This document shows, piece by piece, positions 52,301 to 61,897 of a stretch of 64,000 nt of DNA; position 1 is the first letter of the stretch, and every line of letters starts with the position of its first letter. Below the pieces are notes generated by a model. That model saw only the letters and a program-made list of their open reading frames with translations. It did no database searches and had not been told where the DNA came from. The stretch comes from Polaribacter sp. ALD11 (lineage in GTDB: Bacteria; Bacteroidota; Bacteroidia; Flavobacteriales; Flavobacteriaceae), in NCBI RefSeq assembly GCF_002831685.1, contig NZ_CP025119.1, positions 1,275,001 to 1,339,000 on the forward strand, read 5' to 3'. The translations under genes were made by a program, and so were the position numbers.

Positions 52301-53032
52301 TTAATTCGGTAGTAAATCGCAATACCAAAAACTAGTATCGTGGCTTGTTTCTTCTTTTTTAGGTTGATGACAATTGTCATCTTCATTGTCATGCAATGTA
52401 TAGGATCGCATTACTTTTTCACCTATAGAGAAATGAACAGGCTCTTTAAAAATAGGTCCATCATAAACAAATGTATGAAACTCGCCATTTTCTCCACAAA
52501 CATCAACATTTTCTGGCAAATCTTTTATAAATTGTTCATTTATAATTCTACCAACAAATTCTTCTCCTAACAACTTCGCGTTTACACAAACAGTAATTGC
52601 TTTAAAACCTAAATCTAAAAATTCTTGTAATACTTCTTTGGTGTCTTTTTTCCAAAGCGGATACACTCCAGTAATACCAACTTCATTTAATTTTGAATCT
52701 CTATATTTCCTTAAATCTTCTAGAAAAATATCACCAAAAATAGTATGTGTGTATTTTTCTTCAACTAAAGAATCCATAGCGTCTTTCATAATTTCAGAAT
52801 ACAAATCCATGGTAACATCTGCAGGAAATTCTATGGTTTTTAAATTGATTCCTATCGATTTGGCTTGCTCGGTTAACAATTCATTTCTAAGACCATGCAT
52901 AGAAACTCTATCAAAATCTTTATTTACCGTAGTCACTAATAAATCTAAATTATAATCTGACTTTTGTAGCACTTTATAAAGAGCTAATGCAGAATCCTTC
53001 CCTGAACTCCAGTTAAAATATGTTTTTTTCAT
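52301..53032 (-). CDS. Dph6-like ATP-pyrophosphatase (diphthine-ammonia ligase family)
   Basis: 243 residues. PP-loop variant WSSGKDSALAL (8-18) in place of SGGxDS, and the family hallmark GENGEFHTFVYDGPIF near 190. In archaea and eukaryotes this family amidates diphthine on elongation factor 2. Bacteria lack diphthamide, so the bacterial members must act on something else, unknown. A C-terminal His/Glu/Asp-rich tail (DNEDDNCHQPKKEETSHDT) is present. It is downstream of rimO but separated from it by a terminator. Confidence 0.85.
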   Translation of the reverse strand: MKKTYFNWSSGKDSALALYKVLQKSDYNLDLLVTTVNKDFDRVSMHGLRNELLTEQAKSIGINLKTIEFPADVTMDLYSEIMKDAMDSLVEEKYTHTIFGDIFLEDLRKYRDSKLNEVGITGVYPLWKKDTKEVLQEFLDLGFKAITVCVNAKLLGEEFVGRIINEQFIKDLPENVDVCGENGEFHTFVYDGPIFKEPVHFSIGEKVMRSYTLHDNEDDNCHQPKKEETSHDTSFWYCDLLPN

Positions 53033-53047
53033 AGTAATCGTTTACAT

Positions 53048-53079
53048 AAAAAAAATCCTACAAAAAGTAGGATTTTTTT
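53048..53079 (-). terminator. rho-independent terminator after rimO
   Basis: Stem AAAAAATCCTAC / GTAGGATTTTTT around AAAAA, directly behind the rimO stop and ahead of the Dph6-like gene. Confidence 0.8.
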
Positions 53080-53081
53080 AT

Positions 53082-54434
53082 TTATTTTCTTTTTTGATGT
53101 AAAGAAACTGGCTTTTCAACTTTGGTTACTGGGGTTCCGTATAAATCGTAATCTCCAGCTTCATGAATTTTAATATCTATAAACTCACCAATTTTAATAT
53201 AATGTTCTTTAGCATCTACAATTACATCATTATCTACATCTGGCGAATCAGATTCTGTTCTTCCGTAGAAAAACTCTCCATCTTTTCTATCGAACAAACA
53301 TCTAAATGTTTTTCCTATTTTTTCTTGATTCAATTCCCACGAAATTTGAGATTGAATTTCCATAATTTCATTTACTCTTTGAAACTTTACTTCTGCAGGC
53401 ACATCATCTTCTAAAACATACGCACCAGTATTTTCTTCGTGAGAATATTCAAAAGCTCCCATACGTTCAAAACGCATTTCTTCTATCCAATCTTTTAATT
53501 CTTGAAACATTTCTTCTGTTTCTCCTGGATACCCAACAATTAATGTAGTTCTAATTGCCATTTTTGGCACAGTTTCTCTAAATTTATGAATTAATGCAGT
53601 TGTTTTTTCATGCGTTGTACCACGTTTCATAGACTTTAACAACTCTGTATTAATGTGCTGTAAAGGGATATCTAAATAATTACACACTTTAGGCTCTCTC
53701 TTCATTACATCTAAAACATCCATAGGAAAACCTGTAGGAAAAGCATAATGCATTCTAATCCATTCAATTCCGTTTACTTTAGCCAACGCTTCTAACAAAT
53801 CGGCTAATGCCCTTTTTTTATAAATATCTAAACCGTAATATGTTAAATCTTGTGCAATTAACATTACTTCTTTAATTCCTTTTTCTGCTAATTTTGTTGC
53901 TTCTGTAACAATATCTTCAATAGGTGTAGAAACGTGTTTTCCTCTCATTAAAGGAATTGCACAAAATGAACATGGTCTATCACAACCTTCTGCAATCTTT
54001 AAATATGCATAATGTTTTGGTGTTGTTGTTAAACGCTCACCAATTAATTCGTGCTTATAATCTGCTTCTAAAACCTTTAATAAATTAGGTAAATCGTGCG
54101 TACCAAAATATTGATCTACATTCGGAATTTCTGCTTCTAAATCTGGTTTATAACGTTCACTTAAACAACCAGAAACAAAAACTTTATCAATTTCTCCTGC
54201 TTCCTTTCTTTTGGCGTAATGTAAAATAGTATCAATAGACTCCTCTTTTGCCTTACCAATAAAACCACAAGTATTTATTACAACAATATTTCCATCATCT
54301 TCTGGATCTTCATGAACAACATCTTTTCCATTAGCTTTCAATTGTCCCATTAATACTTCAGAATCGTAAATATTCTTAGAACAACCTAAAGTAACAACGT
54401 TAATCTTATTTTTTTTGATGGTTTTTGTACGCAT
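53082..54434 (-). CDS. rimO: ribosomal protein S12 methylthiotransferase RimO
   Basis: 450 residues. The UPF0004 N-terminal domain (NVVTLGCSKNIYDSEVLMG, NTCGFIGKAKEESID, SGCLSERY, supplying the three Cys of one cluster), the radical-SAM cluster motif CDRPCSFCAIP and a C-terminal TRAM domain (FFYGRTESDSPDVDN). It adds a methylthio group to the Asp of ribosomal protein S12. The length and the GTHDLP sequence fit RimO rather than MiaB. Confidence 0.95.
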   Translation of the reverse strand: MRTKTIKKNKINVVTLGCSKNIYDSEVLMGQLKANGKDVVHEDPEDDGNIVVINTCGFIGKAKEESIDTILHYAKRKEAGEIDKVFVSGCLSERYKPDLEAEIPNVDQYFGTHDLPNLLKVLEADYKHELIGERLTTTPKHYAYLKIAEGCDRPCSFCAIPLMRGKHVSTPIEDIVTEATKLAEKGIKEVMLIAQDLTYYGLDIYKKRALADLLEALAKVNGIEWIRMHYAFPTGFPMDVLDVMKREPKVCNYLDIPLQHINTELLKSMKRGTTHEKTTALIHKFRETVPKMAIRTTLIVGYPGETEEMFQELKDWIEEMRFERMGAFEYSHEENTGAYVLEDDVPAEVKFQRVNEIMEIQSQISWELNQEKIGKTFRCLFDRKDGEFFYGRTESDSPDVDNDVIVDAKEHYIKIGEFIDIKIHEAGDYDLYGTPVTKVEKPVSLHQKRK

Positions 54435-54558
54435 ATTTGTAGCTTTTTACTAATAGCATTAAGCTTTTAGTAGTATATTTTTATAAAATTTTGTTTCAAT
54501 CTTCACAAAAATTAAAACGAGTGCAAAAATAGTGCTTTTTAAATGATTGGTATTCTTT

Positions 54559-56208
54559 CTATTGATAGTTTTTAGGCATTTTTCTCACTTTTGTTAATTG
54601 TTCGAAAGCATAACCAATTTCTAGTAATTTTCTTTCGGAAAAAGGGACTCCAATAAATGTTAAACTGATAGGTTCTCCAGATTTTTTATACCCCATTGGA
54701 ACCGTAAGTGTTGGGTACTTTGCAACTGCTGCAATACCAGAATGATAATTATTGATAGACAAAATGGCATCTAAATTTTCATCCTTTAAAGCTTGGAGAA
54801 ATTTTCGACCTTCTTTTTCTAAATTATTTTTAATAACCTTTAATTCTTTTAATGTAGTTTTATCTTCTACGATGCCATTAAATAACTGCTGTCCATAAGG
54901 CATTCTTAAAACAGAATCTTTTAAATTGAATGAAATAACTTCTTTTACCGATTTTATTACTATTTTTTTATCTGAATATTTTGACAAATATTTAGGTAAA
55001 TCGTATTTCATATCCATATTTAACAAAGTTGTAAAGCCATCAAAATAAATTTCTGGTGGTGTAATTTCGACAATCTCTACACCTACTTTTCTTAATTTAT
55101 CAATAGTTAAAGTATAAATAGAGTCTGATAAAAGCGAAACTAAAACACCTAATTTTCTACCTTCAAATTTTTGTTTAAATCCGTTTTGATAATAGTCTTC
55201 CTCTATTTTTTTGGAGGCAACATCTCTTCTATCATAACCACGCATTGCATTCATAAAAATTGCGTTGTCAATTACATTTTTTGTCATGGGCCCTGGAGTG
55301 TCTAATGTTGACGAAATTGGTACAATTCCTGTTCTACTTAAAACTCCAATAGTTGGCTTTAAACCTACTACAGAATTCAAACTAGATGGTGACGTAATTG
55401 AACCTGCAGTTTCTGTACCTACTGCTGCCACAGCAAAATTCGCTGCAATTGTAACGCCACTTCCGGCAGAGCTTCCTCCTGTTTCAAATTGGCCTCTTCC
55501 ATACGGATTTATAGTTTGTCCGCCTATTGCAGAATACCCCAACGGACAACCAGAACAGAAAAAATAAGCCCATTCACTTAAATTTACTTTTCCTAAAATT
55601 AACGCGCCATTTTCACGCAGTTTTTCGACAATAAAAGCATCTTTGGTATTTTTATTTTCTGCCAAAGCAATTGCACCTGCGGTTGTTGGCATGTCTTTGG
55701 TATTAATATTGTCTTTTAATAACACAGGCATTCCGTATATAGAGTGCTCGTTATTCTCTTTTTTGTGCTGATCTCTTGCTCTTGCTTCTTTTAAAACATC
55801 AGGATTTAAACTGATAATACTATTTAACGATTTTGTCGAATCGCTCTCAAATTTCCGAATTCGGTACAAATAAAACAAGGTTAGTTTTTCGTAAGAAAGT
55901 TTTCCATCTTTTATATTTTTTTGAAGCGTAGGAATATCTTGCTCTAAAATAAATGGTTTTAATGCAGTATAGTTTTCCTCTGAAAAATAGGCTAAATCTT
56001 CATTAAAAGATTCGAAAACTGTATTCATGTCTAAGTATTTAGATTGAAATAATTTAAATTTCATTCTATTATTTTCATGATTCTGTTGCTTTTCTAAAGC
56101 ACTAGTTTCGTCATATTTTTTAAAAACAACTAGAGGTAATTTCTCTTTTTGGGGCTGACAGCCAATAACAAAAAAAAAGTAAACTGTAAAAAATAAAAGT
56201 TTTTTCAT
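54559..56208 (-). CDS. amidase-signature-family lipoprotein
   Basis: 549 residues. A lipoprotein signal (LLFFTVYFFFVIGC, Cys17). The amidase signature Ser-Ser-Lys triad is visible: Lys in VLLKDNINTKDMPTTAG, Ser in FETGGSSAGSGVTI, and the second Ser in the TETAGSITSPSS segment. Such enzymes hydrolyse amides; related exported members occur widely in Bacteroidota, with unknown natural substrate. Monocistronic, leftward, with AT-rich flanks. Confidence 0.9.
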   Translation of the reverse strand: MKKLLFFTVYFFFVIGCQPQKEKLPLVVFKKYDETSALEKQQNHENNRMKFKLFQSKYLDMNTVFESFNEDLAYFSEENYTALKPFILEQDIPTLQKNIKDGKLSYEKLTLFYLYRIRKFESDSTKSLNSIISLNPDVLKEARARDQHKKENNEHSIYGMPVLLKDNINTKDMPTTAGAIALAENKNTKDAFIVEKLRENGALILGKVNLSEWAYFFCSGCPLGYSAIGGQTINPYGRGQFETGGSSAGSGVTIAANFAVAAVGTETAGSITSPSSLNSVVGLKPTIGVLSRTGIVPISSTLDTPGPMTKNVIDNAIFMNAMRGYDRRDVASKKIEEDYYQNGFKQKFEGRKLGVLVSLLSDSIYTLTIDKLRKVGVEIVEITPPEIYFDGFTTLLNMDMKYDLPKYLSKYSDKKIVIKSVKEVISFNLKDSVLRMPYGQQLFNGIVEDKTTLKELKVIKNNLEKEGRKFLQALKDENLDAILSINNYHSGIAAVAKYPTLTVPMGYKKSGEPISLTFIGVPFSERKLLEIGYAFEQLTKVRKMPKNYQ

Positions 56209-56386
56209 GAGTACAAATTAGAACCTCAAAGATAGTATTTTAAACCTTTTTAAAAACACTTGTTGAATATTGAACTTGCAGAAGTAGAAAAAATAAACAT
56301 CTTAATCAATTAGATATAAAACTCTTTAAGGATATTAAGTTTGCTATTTGCGAGTTAAAGTTATTTAAATTAGACAAAAAAAAAGG

Positions 56387-56602
56387 TTATTTAATTACTT
56401 CTGAAACAACTATATGAGAAGGAAGTGCCATTGCTGCAATTTCACCTGTAATAAAAGCTAATAACAAATCTATAAAATCTGCTTTAGCAATTGTCTTTTT
56501 ATTAAATTCTATTGCATTGTTTGTTTTCCCAGCAATTGGGCATTTGTTACACTTATCACAAGAACAGTTTGGTTTGTAGTCTGCCATCTCAATACAAGAC
56601 AT
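56387..56602 (-). CDS. small Cys-rich hypothetical protein
   Basis: 71 residues from the first ATG, or 65 from an internal ATG ([18 protein letters not shown]). The motif C-x-C-x2-C-x2-C near the N-terminus could bind zinc or a cluster. The C-terminal 35 residues contain a hydrophobic helix ([19 protein letters not shown]). No family recognised and no operon partner. The Cys cluster makes it more credible than a random frame. Confidence 0.5.
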   Translation of the reverse strand: MSCIEMADYKPNCSCDKCNKCPIAGKTNNAIEFNKKTIAKADFIDLLLAFITGEIAAMALPSHIVVSEVIK

Positions 56603-57022
56603 CAGTTCTGTTGTTGATGCATCTTTAAACCACGGGAAGAAGCATTAAGAGTTGTAAAACTACCTAGAACACTATGGATAATTCCCTTATCAGTTTTTTT
56701 AGTTTTTCTTTTTAAAACGAAAAGTAAAAAAATAAAAATCCCTATTTATTTTCATTATTTACAGTAGCAAAATTTATAAGCAGTTACTACTCTAATAACA
56801 AATAAAATTGTGGTCTATTCTAAAAGGTTATTAATACGAACATTGTTTCTTGCAGGCCTACAATTTCTATTACAGATTTAAAATCAACTGGAATAAAACC
56901 AATACTCATAGCTTTATGTTTATAGATTTTCATTTCAATCTTTTCACTAATTTATATTATGTATTTAAATGTTTAAAAAAAAAAAACTACCTTTCAATAC
57001 AGTGATACTGATTTTTGAACAT
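56603..57022. other. gene-poor region with a possible 37-codon remnant
   Basis: 420 bp. A short minus-strand frame (56820-56933) reads MKIYKHKAMSIGFIPVDFKS and continues for 17 more residues; it could be a fragment of a larger gene. Otherwise nothing recognised. Confidence 0.4.
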
Positions 57023-57052
57023 AAAAAAAACTCCTTTTAAGGAGTTTTTTTT
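57023..57052 (-). terminator. rho-independent terminator after ftsY
   Basis: Stem AAAAAAAACTCCTT / AAGGAGTTTTTTTT, just past the ftsY stop, with T runs in both directions. Confidence 0.8.
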
Positions 57053-57075
57053 ATGTTGTATAGCTTAATTATTTT

Positions 57076-58029
57076 CTAATTAAAAAAAGAATCTACAAAT
57101 TCATGTTTGTTAAAAACCTGTAAATCGTCAATTCCTTCTCCTACTCCGATATATTTAACAGGTATTTTAAATTGATCTGAAATACCAATTACAACACCAC
57201 CTTTTGCAGTACCGTCTAATTTAGTAACTGCCAAAGAAGTAACTTCTGTTGCTAATGTAAACTGTTTTGCTTGCTCAAATGCATTTTGCCCAGTCGATCC
57301 ATCTAAAACCAATAAAACTTCATGTGGTGCATCTTTAACTACCTTTTGCATTACGCGTTTAATTTTAGTTAATTCATTCATTAAATTAACTTTATTATGT
57401 AATCTACCAGCGGTGTCTATTATTACAACATCTGCATTTTGTTTTACTGCAGATGTTAAGGTATCAAATGCTACAGAAGCAGGATCAGACCCCATTTCTT
57501 GACGTACAATTGGCACATCTGTTCTATCTGCCCAAACTTGTAATTGATCTATTGCTGCTGCTCTAAATGTATCTGCAGCCCCTAAAACTACTTTTAAACC
57601 TTGTTTTTTAAACTGACTTGCTAATTTACCTATTGTAGTTGTTTTACCAACTCCATTAACACCAACAACCATTATAACATAAGGTTTTTTATTTTCTGGT
57701 ATTGTAAATTCTGTTTCATTACCAAGATTCGTTTCCGATAATAAACTTGCTATTTCTTCTCTAAGAATTTTGTTTAATTCGTCTGTACCAACATATTTGT
57801 CTTTAGCAACTCTTGCCTCTATCCTTGTAATAATTTTTAACGTTGTTTTTACGCCAACATCAGATGCTACTAAAATCTCTTCTAAATTATCTAGAACATC
57901 ATCATCTACTTTAGATTTCCCTGCAACGGCTTTAGAAAGTTTATCAAAAAAATTAGTTTTGGTTTTTTCTAACCCTTTGTCTAATGTTTCTTTTTTTTCT
58001 TTTGAAAATATCTTTTTAAAAAAACTCAT
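57076..58029 (-). CDS. ftsY: signal recognition particle receptor FtsY
   Basis: 317 residues, a short-A-domain version. The helical N domain (LDNLEEILVASDVGVKTTL) is followed by the SRP GTPase G domain: G1 GVNGVGKTTT, the ADTFRAAAIDQL segment, G3 DTAGRL, G4 TKLDGTAKGG and closing GVGEGIDDLQVF. It docks ribosome-SRP complexes at the inner membrane. It lies at the end of a leftward group after the ribosomal-protein trio, with a terminator at each side. Confidence 0.97.
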   Translation of the reverse strand: MSFFKKIFSKEKKETLDKGLEKTKTNFFDKLSKAVAGKSKVDDDVLDNLEEILVASDVGVKTTLKIITRIEARVAKDKYVGTDELNKILREEIASLLSETNLGNETEFTIPENKKPYVIMVVGVNGVGKTTTIGKLASQFKKQGLKVVLGAADTFRAAAIDQLQVWADRTDVPIVRQEMGSDPASVAFDTLTSAVKQNADVVIIDTAGRLHNKVNLMNELTKIKRVMQKVVKDAPHEVLLVLDGSTGQNAFEQAKQFTLATEVTSLAVTKLDGTAKGGVVIGISDQFKIPVKYIGVGEGIDDLQVFNKHEFVDSFFN

Positions 58030-58202
58030 TTTTATATTTTATACGATACAAACGATACGTTAAAAAACGTGCCATTTGTTGGGTTTGGTCAAATTGTCAC
58101 TTAAAAATCTCTTTTGTGTTAGCTATAGAAAAAATTTTATAGCTACTACCGAAAGCGTAACCTTTTTAAGGTAACACCCAAAAATACGTAATAATAAGAC
58201 AC

Positions 58203-58237
58203 AAAAAACTACTTTCTAAAATTAGAAAGTAGTTTTT
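58203..58237 (-). terminator. rho-independent terminator after the rpmB-rpmG-DUF4295 operon
   Basis: Stem AAAAACTACTTTCTAA / TTAGAAAGTAGTTTTT, 20 bases beyond the DUF4295 stop. Confidence 0.8.
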
Positions 58238-58257
58238 AATATTTTATGTAGTAAATA

Positions 58258-58410
58258 TTACTTTTTAGCTAAAAAGTCATTTACTTTTTCTGGTTGCATG
58301 ATCGATTCTACAAATGTATAAGCTCCTGTTTTTGGAGATTTTACCATTTTGATAGCTTTACTTAACCTTTTTGAAGATGTTTGTAACGATGCTACTGTTT
58401 TTTTTGCCAT
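58258..58410 (-). CDS. DUF4295-family small basic protein
   Basis: 50 residues (MAKKTVASLQTSSKRLSKAI followed by MVKSPKTGAYTFVES and ending LAKK). DUF4295 proteins are Bacteroidota-specific, encoded just after rpmB and rpmG as here, and probably ribosome-associated; that role is inferred from the conserved position and basic composition. The ATG lies 52 bases after the rpmG stop. Confidence 0.85.
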   Translation of the reverse strand: MAKKTVASLQTSSKRLSKAIKMVKSPKTGAYTFVESIMQPEKVNDFLAKK

Positions 58411-58462
58411 TGTCTAAATGTTTTTAATCTATGTGCTCTGTTCTGAGTTCTAGATATATTAA

Positions 58463-58645
58463 TTATTTAATTTCTTTGTGAACAGTCATTTTGTTTAAGA
58501 TAGAGTTAAATTTCTTAATCTCCATTCTATCAGGACTATTCTTCTTGTTCTTAGTTGTAATGTATCTAGAAGTACCTGGTTTACCAGTTGCTTTGTGCTC
58601 TGTACATTCTAATATTACTTGAACTCTATTACCTTTTTTTGCCAT
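58463..58645 (-). CDS. rpmG: 50S ribosomal protein L33
   Basis: 60 residues with the typical core [14 protein letters not shown], then [12 protein letters not shown] and [10 protein letters not shown]. The zinc-binding Cys pairs are not present, so this is the Cys-free form. Second gene of the rpmB-rpmG-DUF4295 operon, 27 bases after rpmB. Confidence 0.95.
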   Translation of the reverse strand: MAKKGNRVQVILECTEHKATGKPGTSRYITTKNKKNSPDRMEIKKFNSILNKMTVHKEIK

Positions 58646-58672
58646 CTCTGTATAATTTTAATCTGCTTGAAC

Positions 58673-58912
58673 TTACTTAGTTAAAAATCCGTTAGCTCTC
58701 GCTTCTTTTATAACTGCAGAAATTCCTTTCTTGTTAATATTTTTTAAAGCAGACGCAGATACTTTTAAAGTAATCCATTTATCTTCTTCTGGAATGAAAA
58801 AACGCTTGGTCATTAGATTAGCGTCAAATTTTCTCTTTGTTCTATTCAAAGCGTGAGAAACATTGTTCCCAACCATTGCTTTTTTACCTGTTAATTCACA
58901 AACTCTAGACAT
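58673..58912 (-). CDS. rpmB: 50S ribosomal protein L28
   Basis: 79 residues from the ATG at 58912 (MSRVCELTGKKAMVGNNVSH). A longer frame adds 17 residues unlike L28. The C-terminal KVSASALKNINKKG is typical. First gene of the operon. L28 helps assemble the 50S subunit near the peptidyl-transferase side. Confidence 0.95.
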   Translation of the reverse strand: MSRVCELTGKKAMVGNNVSHALNRTKRKFDANLMTKRFFIPEEDKWITLKVSASALKNINKKGISAVIKEARANGFLTK

Positions 58913-59001
58913 CTTTTCGACAGTATTTATAGTGTTATCTCTAAACGAGGTGCAAATATACAACTAAATCTAATTCTGAACAAAACAATTTCGCACATAT
59001 T

Positions 59002-60243
59002 TTAAAGAATTTCTTTCTGTAAAATTTCTAATGATTTACTTACCGTTCTATTAATTACCTTTTCTCTTGGTTGTCCAAAGTTAAATTCTTGCACAATTTC
59101 TTTTTCATCTGAAATAAAAGCAATGTAAACAACACCTACACTTTTGTCCGTTTTGTCTGTAGTTGGGCCTGCATTTCCTGTTACTGCAATTGCATAATCT
59201 GTTTCTAGTTTCTGTTTAACTCCTCTTGCCATCTCCAACGCTACTTCTTTACTTACAACGGTATATTTTTTAATGGTTTCTAAGGAAACATCTAGCAAAT
59301 TATTTTTCATTTCTGCTGAATAGGCAATTATACTTCCTTTATAATATGCAGATGATCCTGCTACCGAAACCAGATTAGCTGCAATTTGGCCTCCAGTTAA
59401 ACTTTCTGCTGTAGCAATTGTTTTGTTCCTTTTGGTTAGTAACTCTCCTACCCTTTTTTCTAAAGAACTATCGTCATCTATACCTGTAATAATTTCTGGA
59501 ATTAATTGATAAATTGCTGTTATTTTTTCGTTTAATGCTGTTTCTAGCACTTCTTTGTTTTCTCCTTTGGCAGATAAACGCAATCGAACTTTACCAAAAG
59601 ACGGCAAATAAGCCAATTTAATATAGGTAGGTAAATTAGTTTCGAACTCATCAATTCTTTCTGCAATGGTACTTTCTCCTTGCCCATAAGTCATAATTGT
59701 TTTATGAATAATGAAAGGCAACTTAAATCGTGTTTGAATTCTTGGTAAAACTTCATTGGTAATTAAACCTTTCATTTCATAAGGAACTCCTGGAAGTGAC
59801 ACAAAGACAGTCTCGTTTTCGTAAAACCACATTCCTGGTGCTGTTCCTAAGTTATTCATTAATAAGGTCGCTTTTGAAGGCAATTGTGCTTGCGTACGTT
59901 GAATTTCTTTAAACGGATGGTTTATTTTTTGAAATAGTCCTTTTATATGAGCTACAACTTCTGGATATTCTATAAGCTCGGTATCATTAAAGAATTCTGA
60001 AATTGTTTTCTTAGTGATATCATCTTTTGTGGGACCTAAACCTCCTGTAATAATAACAATAGCGACTCTTTCTTGCGCTTCCTTTAGTGCGTTTAAAATA
60101 TGTTGCTTATCATCTTGAATAGAAGTTATCTGATATACTGAAACTCCTATTTTATTTAATTGCTGGCCAATCCACTGTGAGTTTGTGTCTACAATTTGGC
60201 CGATAAGAATTTCATCTCCTATAGTTATTATTTCTGCATTCAT
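59002..60243 (-). CDS. cinA: CinA family protein (nicotinamide-nucleotide amidohydrolase / MoCF domain)
   Basis: 413 residues from the ATG at 60243 (MNAEIITIGDEILIGQ); a longer frame adds nine residues not typical of CinA. The N-terminal MoCF-like pyrophosphatase domain shows GDEILIGQIVDTN, TGGLGPTKDD and PGVPYEMKGL. The C-terminal PncC deamidase domain shows TAESLTGGQIAANL, SVAGSSAYYKGSIIAYS and VTGNAGPT. It recycles NMN to nicotinate mononucleotide and may hydrolyse ADP-ribose. The FAH-family gene lies 57 bases upstream in the same direction. Confidence 0.93.
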   Translation of the reverse strand: MNAEIITIGDEILIGQIVDTNSQWIGQQLNKIGVSVYQITSIQDDKQHILNALKEAQERVAIVIITGGLGPTKDDITKKTISEFFNDTELIEYPEVVAHIKGLFQKINHPFKEIQRTQAQLPSKATLLMNNLGTAPGMWFYENETVFVSLPGVPYEMKGLITNEVLPRIQTRFKLPFIIHKTIMTYGQGESTIAERIDEFETNLPTYIKLAYLPSFGKVRLRLSAKGENKEVLETALNEKITAIYQLIPEIITGIDDDSSLEKRVGELLTKRNKTIATAESLTGGQIAANLVSVAGSSAYYKGSIIAYSAEMKNNLLDVSLETIKKYTVVSKEVALEMARGVKQKLETDYAIAVTGNAGPTTDKTDKSVGVVYIAFISDEKEIVQEFNFGQPREKVINRTVSKSLEILQKEIL

Positions 60244-60300
60244 TGTTTTTTTTAGAATTTCAGCTCTCACAGTTTTTAAAATCTGTGAGGTCTCAATAAT

Positions 60301-60909
60301 TTACTTCACTCGAATATTAAAAGCTTCCTTACCTGCGATAACTCCTTTTAAGTTATCATTTTCTACAACTTTACCAACTCCTGCTGGTGTTCCTGTAAAA
60401 ATAATATCTCCTTTTTTTAGGGTGAAGTATTGCGAAACATAAGAGATCAATTCATCCGTTTTCCACAACATTGCATTGGTGTTTCCATATTGAACAATTT
60501 CATCATTCTTATACAATTGAAATTGTAAGTTTTCTAAATCGAAGTCTTCCTTCGGATAAAATTCACCCACAACCGCACTTCCATCAAATGCTTTGGCTTT
60601 TTCCCAGGGCAAGCCTTTTTCTTTGCAGTTTGCTTGCACATCTCTCGCTGTAAAATCGATTCCTAGTCCGATTTCATCATAATATTTATGTGCAAACTTT
60701 GCATCTATATGTTTACCTACTTTATTAATTTTTATTAAAACCTCTACTTCATAATGAACATCATTAGAAAAAGGAGGAATAAAGAACGGATTTTTCCTTG
60801 GTAGAATTGCTGAATCTGGCTTTAGAAAAACAACAGGACTTTCTGGTTTTTCGTTTGCTAATTCTTCAATATGTTTTGCGTAATTGCGCCCAATACAAAT
60901 TATTTTCAT
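60301..60909 (-). CDS. fumarylacetoacetate-hydrolase-family protein
   Basis: 202 residues, the short form. IICIGRNYAKHIEELANEKPE at the start, VHYEVEVLIKI with the metal-binding Glu pair, GIDFTARDVQ and GDIIFTGTPAGVGKV are the FAH signatures. Such enzymes act on acylpyruvates, oxaloacetate or related beta-diketo acids with a divalent metal. Substrate unknown. Likely in one transcript with cinA. Confidence 0.9.
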   Translation of the reverse strand: MKIICIGRNYAKHIEELANEKPESPVVFLKPDSAILPRKNPFFIPPFSNDVHYEVEVLIKINKVGKHIDAKFAHKYYDEIGLGIDFTARDVQANCKEKGLPWEKAKAFDGSAVVGEFYPKEDFDLENLQFQLYKNDEIVQYGNTNAMLWKTDELISYVSQYFTLKKGDIIFTGTPAGVGKVVENDNLKGVIAGKEAFNIRVK

Positions 60910-60933
60910 AAATAATTACGAATTATAAATTCA

Positions 60934-60968
60934 GAATTACGAATTAATTTTCTTTCAATTCGTAATTC
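60934..60968 (-). repeat. inverted repeat behind menB
   Basis: Perfect 12-bp arms GAATTACGAATT / AATTCGTAATTC around an 11-base loop, with further AATTACGAATT-like words on both sides. No clear T run, so it may be a dispersed palindromic element rather than a terminator. Confidence 0.55.
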
Positions 60969-60991
60969 ACAATTAAAAATTAATCAATTGA

Positions 60992-61831
60992 TTATGGTAT
61001 CCAAACTTTAGGGAAATTAGGTTTTCTCTTTTCAAGAAAAGCATCTCTTCCTTCTTTTGCTTCGTCTGTCATATATGCCAAACGCGTTGCTTCCCCAGCA
61101 AAAACCTGCTGACCAACCATACCATCATCTGTTAAATTCATGGCAAATTTTAGCATTTTTATAGAAGTTGGCGATTTCTCTAAAATCTCTTGTGCCCATT
61201 CGTAAGCTGTGTTTTCTAGGTCGTCATGCGGAATAACAGCATTTACCATTCCCATATCATACGCTTCTTGTGCAGAATAATTTCTTCCTAAAAAGAAAAT
61301 TTCTCTTGCTCTTTTTTGTCCAACCATTTTTGCCAAATATGCTGAGCCATAACCACCATCAAAAGAAGTTACATCTGCATCTGTTTGTTTAAAAATAGCG
61401 TGCTCTTTACTTGCCAAAGTTAAATCGCAAACAACATGCAAACTATGTCCGCCACCAACTGCCCAACCTGGTACAACTGCAATTACTGCTTTTGGCATAA
61501 AACGAATTAATCGCTGCACTTCTAAAATATTTAGTCTGTGATACCCATCTTCACCTACATACCCTTGATGACCACGTGCTCTTTGGTCTCCACCAGAACA
61601 GAAAGAATACACTCCATCTTTTGTACTTGGTCCTTCTGCAGAAAGAAGTACAACACCTATCGATGTATCTTCGCCAGCATCATAAAAAGCATCATATAAT
61701 TCTTTAGTTGTTTTTGGTCTAAAAGCATTTCTAACATTAGGCCTGTTAAACGCTATTCTAGCAACTCCATTACATTTTTTATAGGTAATATCTTCGTATT
61801 CTTTAACAGTTTTCCACTCGGGTTGTATCAT
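60992..61831 (-). CDS. menB: 1,4-dihydroxy-2-naphthoyl-CoA synthase
   Basis: 279 residues of the crotonase fold. FNRPNVRNAFRPKT (MenB-typical), the oxyanion loops CSGGDQRARG and VVPGWAVGGGHSLH, the TDADVTSFDGGYGSAYLAK segment and the closing FLEKRKPNFPKVWIP. It closes the naphthoquinone ring in menaquinone synthesis. The end of menD lies 1.8 kb to the right, on the same strand. Confidence 0.97.
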   Translation of the reverse strand: MIQPEWKTVKEYEDITYKKCNGVARIAFNRPNVRNAFRPKTTKELYDAFYDAGEDTSIGVVLLSAEGPSTKDGVYSFCSGGDQRARGHQGYVGEDGYHRLNILEVQRLIRFMPKAVIAVVPGWAVGGGHSLHVVCDLTLASKEHAIFKQTDADVTSFDGGYGSAYLAKMVGQKRAREIFFLGRNYSAQEAYDMGMVNAVIPHDDLENTAYEWAQEILEKSPTSIKMLKFAMNLTDDGMVGQQVFAGEATRLAYMTDEAKEGRDAFLEKRKPNFPKVWIP

Positions 61832-61897
61832 ATTTTTGTATTTTAGACGTTATAAAAGAGAACAAAATATTCTTATCTACAAAAATAAACATTCTAA

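Noticed and set aside
53781..53788. GCCAACGC octamer in rimO as part of the octamer cluster
   Set aside because: A single occurrence inside a conserved coding sequence; unlikely to be related to the clusters around the helicase-PIN operon.
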